Shown: positions 58,124-59,517 of the stretch, one piece after another | How the letters are laid out: each line of letters starts with the position of its first letter | Numbering within the stretch: the first letter of the stretch is position 1 | From: an uncultured Allofournierella sp. | GTDB lineage: Bacteria; Bacillota; Clostridia; Oscillospirales; Ruminococcaceae | Length of the DNA: 59,517 nt | Assembly: GCA_944382775.1 (NCBI GenBank) | Contig: CALWNI010000007.1 | Location: 1 to 59,517 of the forward strand | Reading direction: 5' to 3' | Program-made: the position numbers and the translations under genes | The notes under the pieces: generated by a model | Seen by the model: only the letters and a program-made list of their open reading frames with translations | The model's database searches: none | What the model was told of the DNA's origin: nothing

Positions 58124-59517
58124 TTGAAACAGGAAACGATTCCGTCAACAACAGAAGAACAGCAACAAAATGCTGTTTCAGAAAATCAACAACAAGCAGA
58201 ACCGCTCCATTCCGCAGAAGCGGACAAAACCGGCGAGCCTGTACAAGACGACTTTTGCCAAGAACAAACCGAAGCAGAAGAGCAGGAAGAACTGGACCAA
58301 GCAGACGAATTGGTTGCGGAACAAGGCATTGCTGCATGGTTAAAGCAAATTTGTGGGCCGATGCTTCACTGGCTGGTAGTGGTGTGTATTACACTGGCGG
58401 TTTTGCTGGGAATTTCATTTGTTACATTATATCAAAGTGTTTCGGAAGAGGATTTGCCGCAATATCAGGTATCCTGGGCAGATCAGCAGCTACAAGCATC
58501 CGGTTATGATTGGTCGATTTCAACAACAGGAAAATGGATTAAGCATCGGTTTCATAAAGCGGAATCAAGCGAGGTGCAGCAGTTGGAACTGGTGGAGGAA
58601 AGTCATCCACGGTTAACGCTGCCAGAGTATACCGATGCTACGCTGAGCATTTGTGATGAAAACGGTGAAACCCTGTTTGAGGGTGATCAGATGGAGTATG
58701 ACGCCTTTGCTTTTTCACAAAATGGAATCTATCAGGTAACTTTGAAGGTAGAGCCTTCGCAGCATTCCGGAGAAATACAGCAGGCGCAGGGTGCATATAC
58801 ATACGCGTTTCAATTTGAATTAAAAGCAAAGCCAACCCTGACACTGTCCGATGAGCGAGTGCCGCAAGGAAGTGCCATAGGCGTAAAGGTAACCGGTGCT
58901 TTGGGTGAGATTGCGCCCACGTTAACCACCGATTTGGCAGATGCAATTTTTACTCAATATAAAGGCGATTGGGTTGCGTTTTTGCCGGTTAAATACAATC
59001 AGTTAGCCGGTGAGTATGAAATTAGCGCAACGGTAAACGGTCAAACCGTGACACAAACTGTAAAAGTATATGGTCGCCATACCAAAGAGCTGGAAACCTA
59101 TACCGCAAACGGAACGGCAAATGTTCCCTATGTTGGTTCGCTATCAAAGAGTGTAAACTATTTGTGGGAAATCAACGACCCAGATGTTTATTGGGAAGAA
59201 TCGTTCATTCAGCCGGTACAAGGCAAGGTGCTGCGCGATTATTCGGTGCTGGAGTACATTGACCGTTTGGATGCATCGGACCCCAACTTACAGCTGGCAC
59301 TTACACCGGAAATGATTGCAGAATACAATGCTTCCATTCGGCCCCGTCGCAGCGTGAACGTAACACTGTCTACACGAAGTGGCTCGGCATTGGTGGCACC
59401 TGCATCGGGACGGATTGTATATGCCGGACAGTTGAGCGGAGCAGGCAAGACCATTGTAATTGAGCATGGCTGCGGATTAAAAAGCCTGTTTTATACCTTG
59501 GCACGTGTTGATGTGAA
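58124..59517 (+). CDS. Second degenerate LytM/M23 protein (3' truncated by the window)
   Basis: The frame is open from TTG 58124 to the right edge, giving 464 residues plus two bases. It has a Gln/Glu-rich cytosolic start (about 1-75), a membrane helix (about 83-106), long extracytoplasmic beta-rich regions and the beginning of an M23-like domain (VAPASGRIVYAGQL, IEHGCGLKSLFYTL from about 424). It is clearly paralogous to the preceding protein (shared HGCG-LKS/VKS and PQGS/AQGE-type segments). The expected HxxxD zinc motif is again absent. GAGGTGG lies 5 bases before TTG 58124, and the intergenic gap is 31 bases. The end is not in the window. Confidence 0.8.
   Translation, partial: MKQETIPSTTEEQQQNAVSENQQQAEPLHSAEADKTGEPVQDDFCQEQTEAEEQEELDQADELVAEQGIAAWLKQICGPMLHWLVVVCITLAVLLGISFVTLYQSVSEEDLPQYQVSWADQQLQASGYDWSISTTGKWIKHRFHKAESSEVQQLELVEESHPRLTLPEYTDATLSICDENGETLFEGDQMEYDAFAFSQNGIYQVTLKVEPSQHSGEIQQAQGAYTYAFQFELKAKPTLTLSDERVPQGSAIGVKVTGALGEIAPTLTTDLADAIFTQYKGDWVAFLPVKYNQLAGEYEISATVNGQTVTQTVKVYGRHTKELETYTANGTANVPYVGSLSKSVNYLWEINDPDVYWEESFIQPVQGKVLRDYSVLEYIDRLDASDPNLQLALTPEMIAEYNASIRPRRSVNVTLSTRSGSALVAPASGRIVYAGQLSGAGKTIVIEHGCGLKSLFYTLARVDV

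Noticed and set aside
58098-58337. Small - strand open frame in the start of the second M23-like gene
   Set aside because: It is antisense to the Gln/Glu-rich start of the real gene, has no ribosome site, and arises from the repeated CAA/GAA codons.
1-59517. CRISPR arrays, transposases, integrases, rRNA and tRNA genes
   Set aside because: No regularly spaced repeats, no recombinase motifs and no tRNA-like cloverleaf or CCA end were noticed on either strand. A tRNA scan would be needed to exclude a short gene fully.

Overview
The window looks like a chromosome segment of an anaerobic Gram-positive bacterium, most likely a gut Clostridia member of the Oscillospirales type. The evidence is strong Shine-Dalgarno sites before nearly every gene, mid-range GC, an HrcA/CIRCE-type heat-shock site, an agr quorum-sensing locus, ECF-type vitamin transport, a Feo system with a Cys-rich FeoB partner, and a selenium-dependent molybdenum hydroxylase island. 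Genus and species cannot be fixed from what is visible. I see no rRNA, tRNA, CRISPR array, transposase, integrase or phage gene, so this reads as ordinary chromosome with accessory metabolic islands.

Layout. 1-9.3 kb: the end of an unidentified gene, a FUSC-type membrane protein, clpB behind a CIRCE-like operator, a GT-C glycosyltransferase/lipoprotein pair, a MATE exporter and a small orphan gene. 9.3-13.3 kb: a MocA-like nucleotidyltransferase behind a structured leader, then a complete agr system (LytTR regulator, GHKL kinase, AgrB, and a 55-residue AgrD-like precursor). 13.5-29.3 kb: an anaerobic purine/urate-type catabolic island (ssnA, ygfK, dihydropyrimidinase, Fe-S/Mo xanthine dehydrogenase fusion, NCS2 permease, dpaL/ygeX, ygeY, a D-aminoacylase-like amidohydrolase) facing the selenium-cofactor genes yqeB and yqeC. 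The island starts with a leader of about 290 nt that contains competing hairpins and an intrinsic terminator.

29.6-41.5 kb: a split ThrE-type amino-acid exporter, a DUF1846 protein, an ECF transporter operon (S, fused A-A, T) with a PHP-domain protein, a CofE-like ligase, a TetR regulator with DUF2871, a PepV-type dipeptidase and a NusG-domain-II protein. 41.7-46.8 kb: a Na/Pi cotransporter and the feoA-feoA-feoB-Cys-rich iron locus, which carries three copies of a GTTAG-N6-CTAAC palindrome. 46.8-56.7 kb: envelope and housekeeping genes (Zn-dependent PLC-like protein, UMF1-family MFS, an ECF sigma/anti-sigma operon with two membrane proteins, DUF368, xth, CPBP protease, mutY, a small membrane protein). 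56.8 kb to the end: two tandem single-pass proteins with degenerate LytM/M23 domains, the second cut by the window edge.

How the parts fit. MocA, YqeB and YqeC plausibly mature the Mo/Se cofactor of the xanthine dehydrogenase. The NCS2 permease imports the purine. SsnA, the dihydropyrimidinase, YgeY and DpaL open and degrade the ring products, with YgfK a likely flavin/Fe-S electron partner. The agr genes lie between the cofactor gene and the island, which raises the untested possibility of cell-density control. The points most worth testing are the agr peptide and its tandem LytTR site, the ssnA leader, the feo operator family, and the zinc-ligand-less LytM pair.
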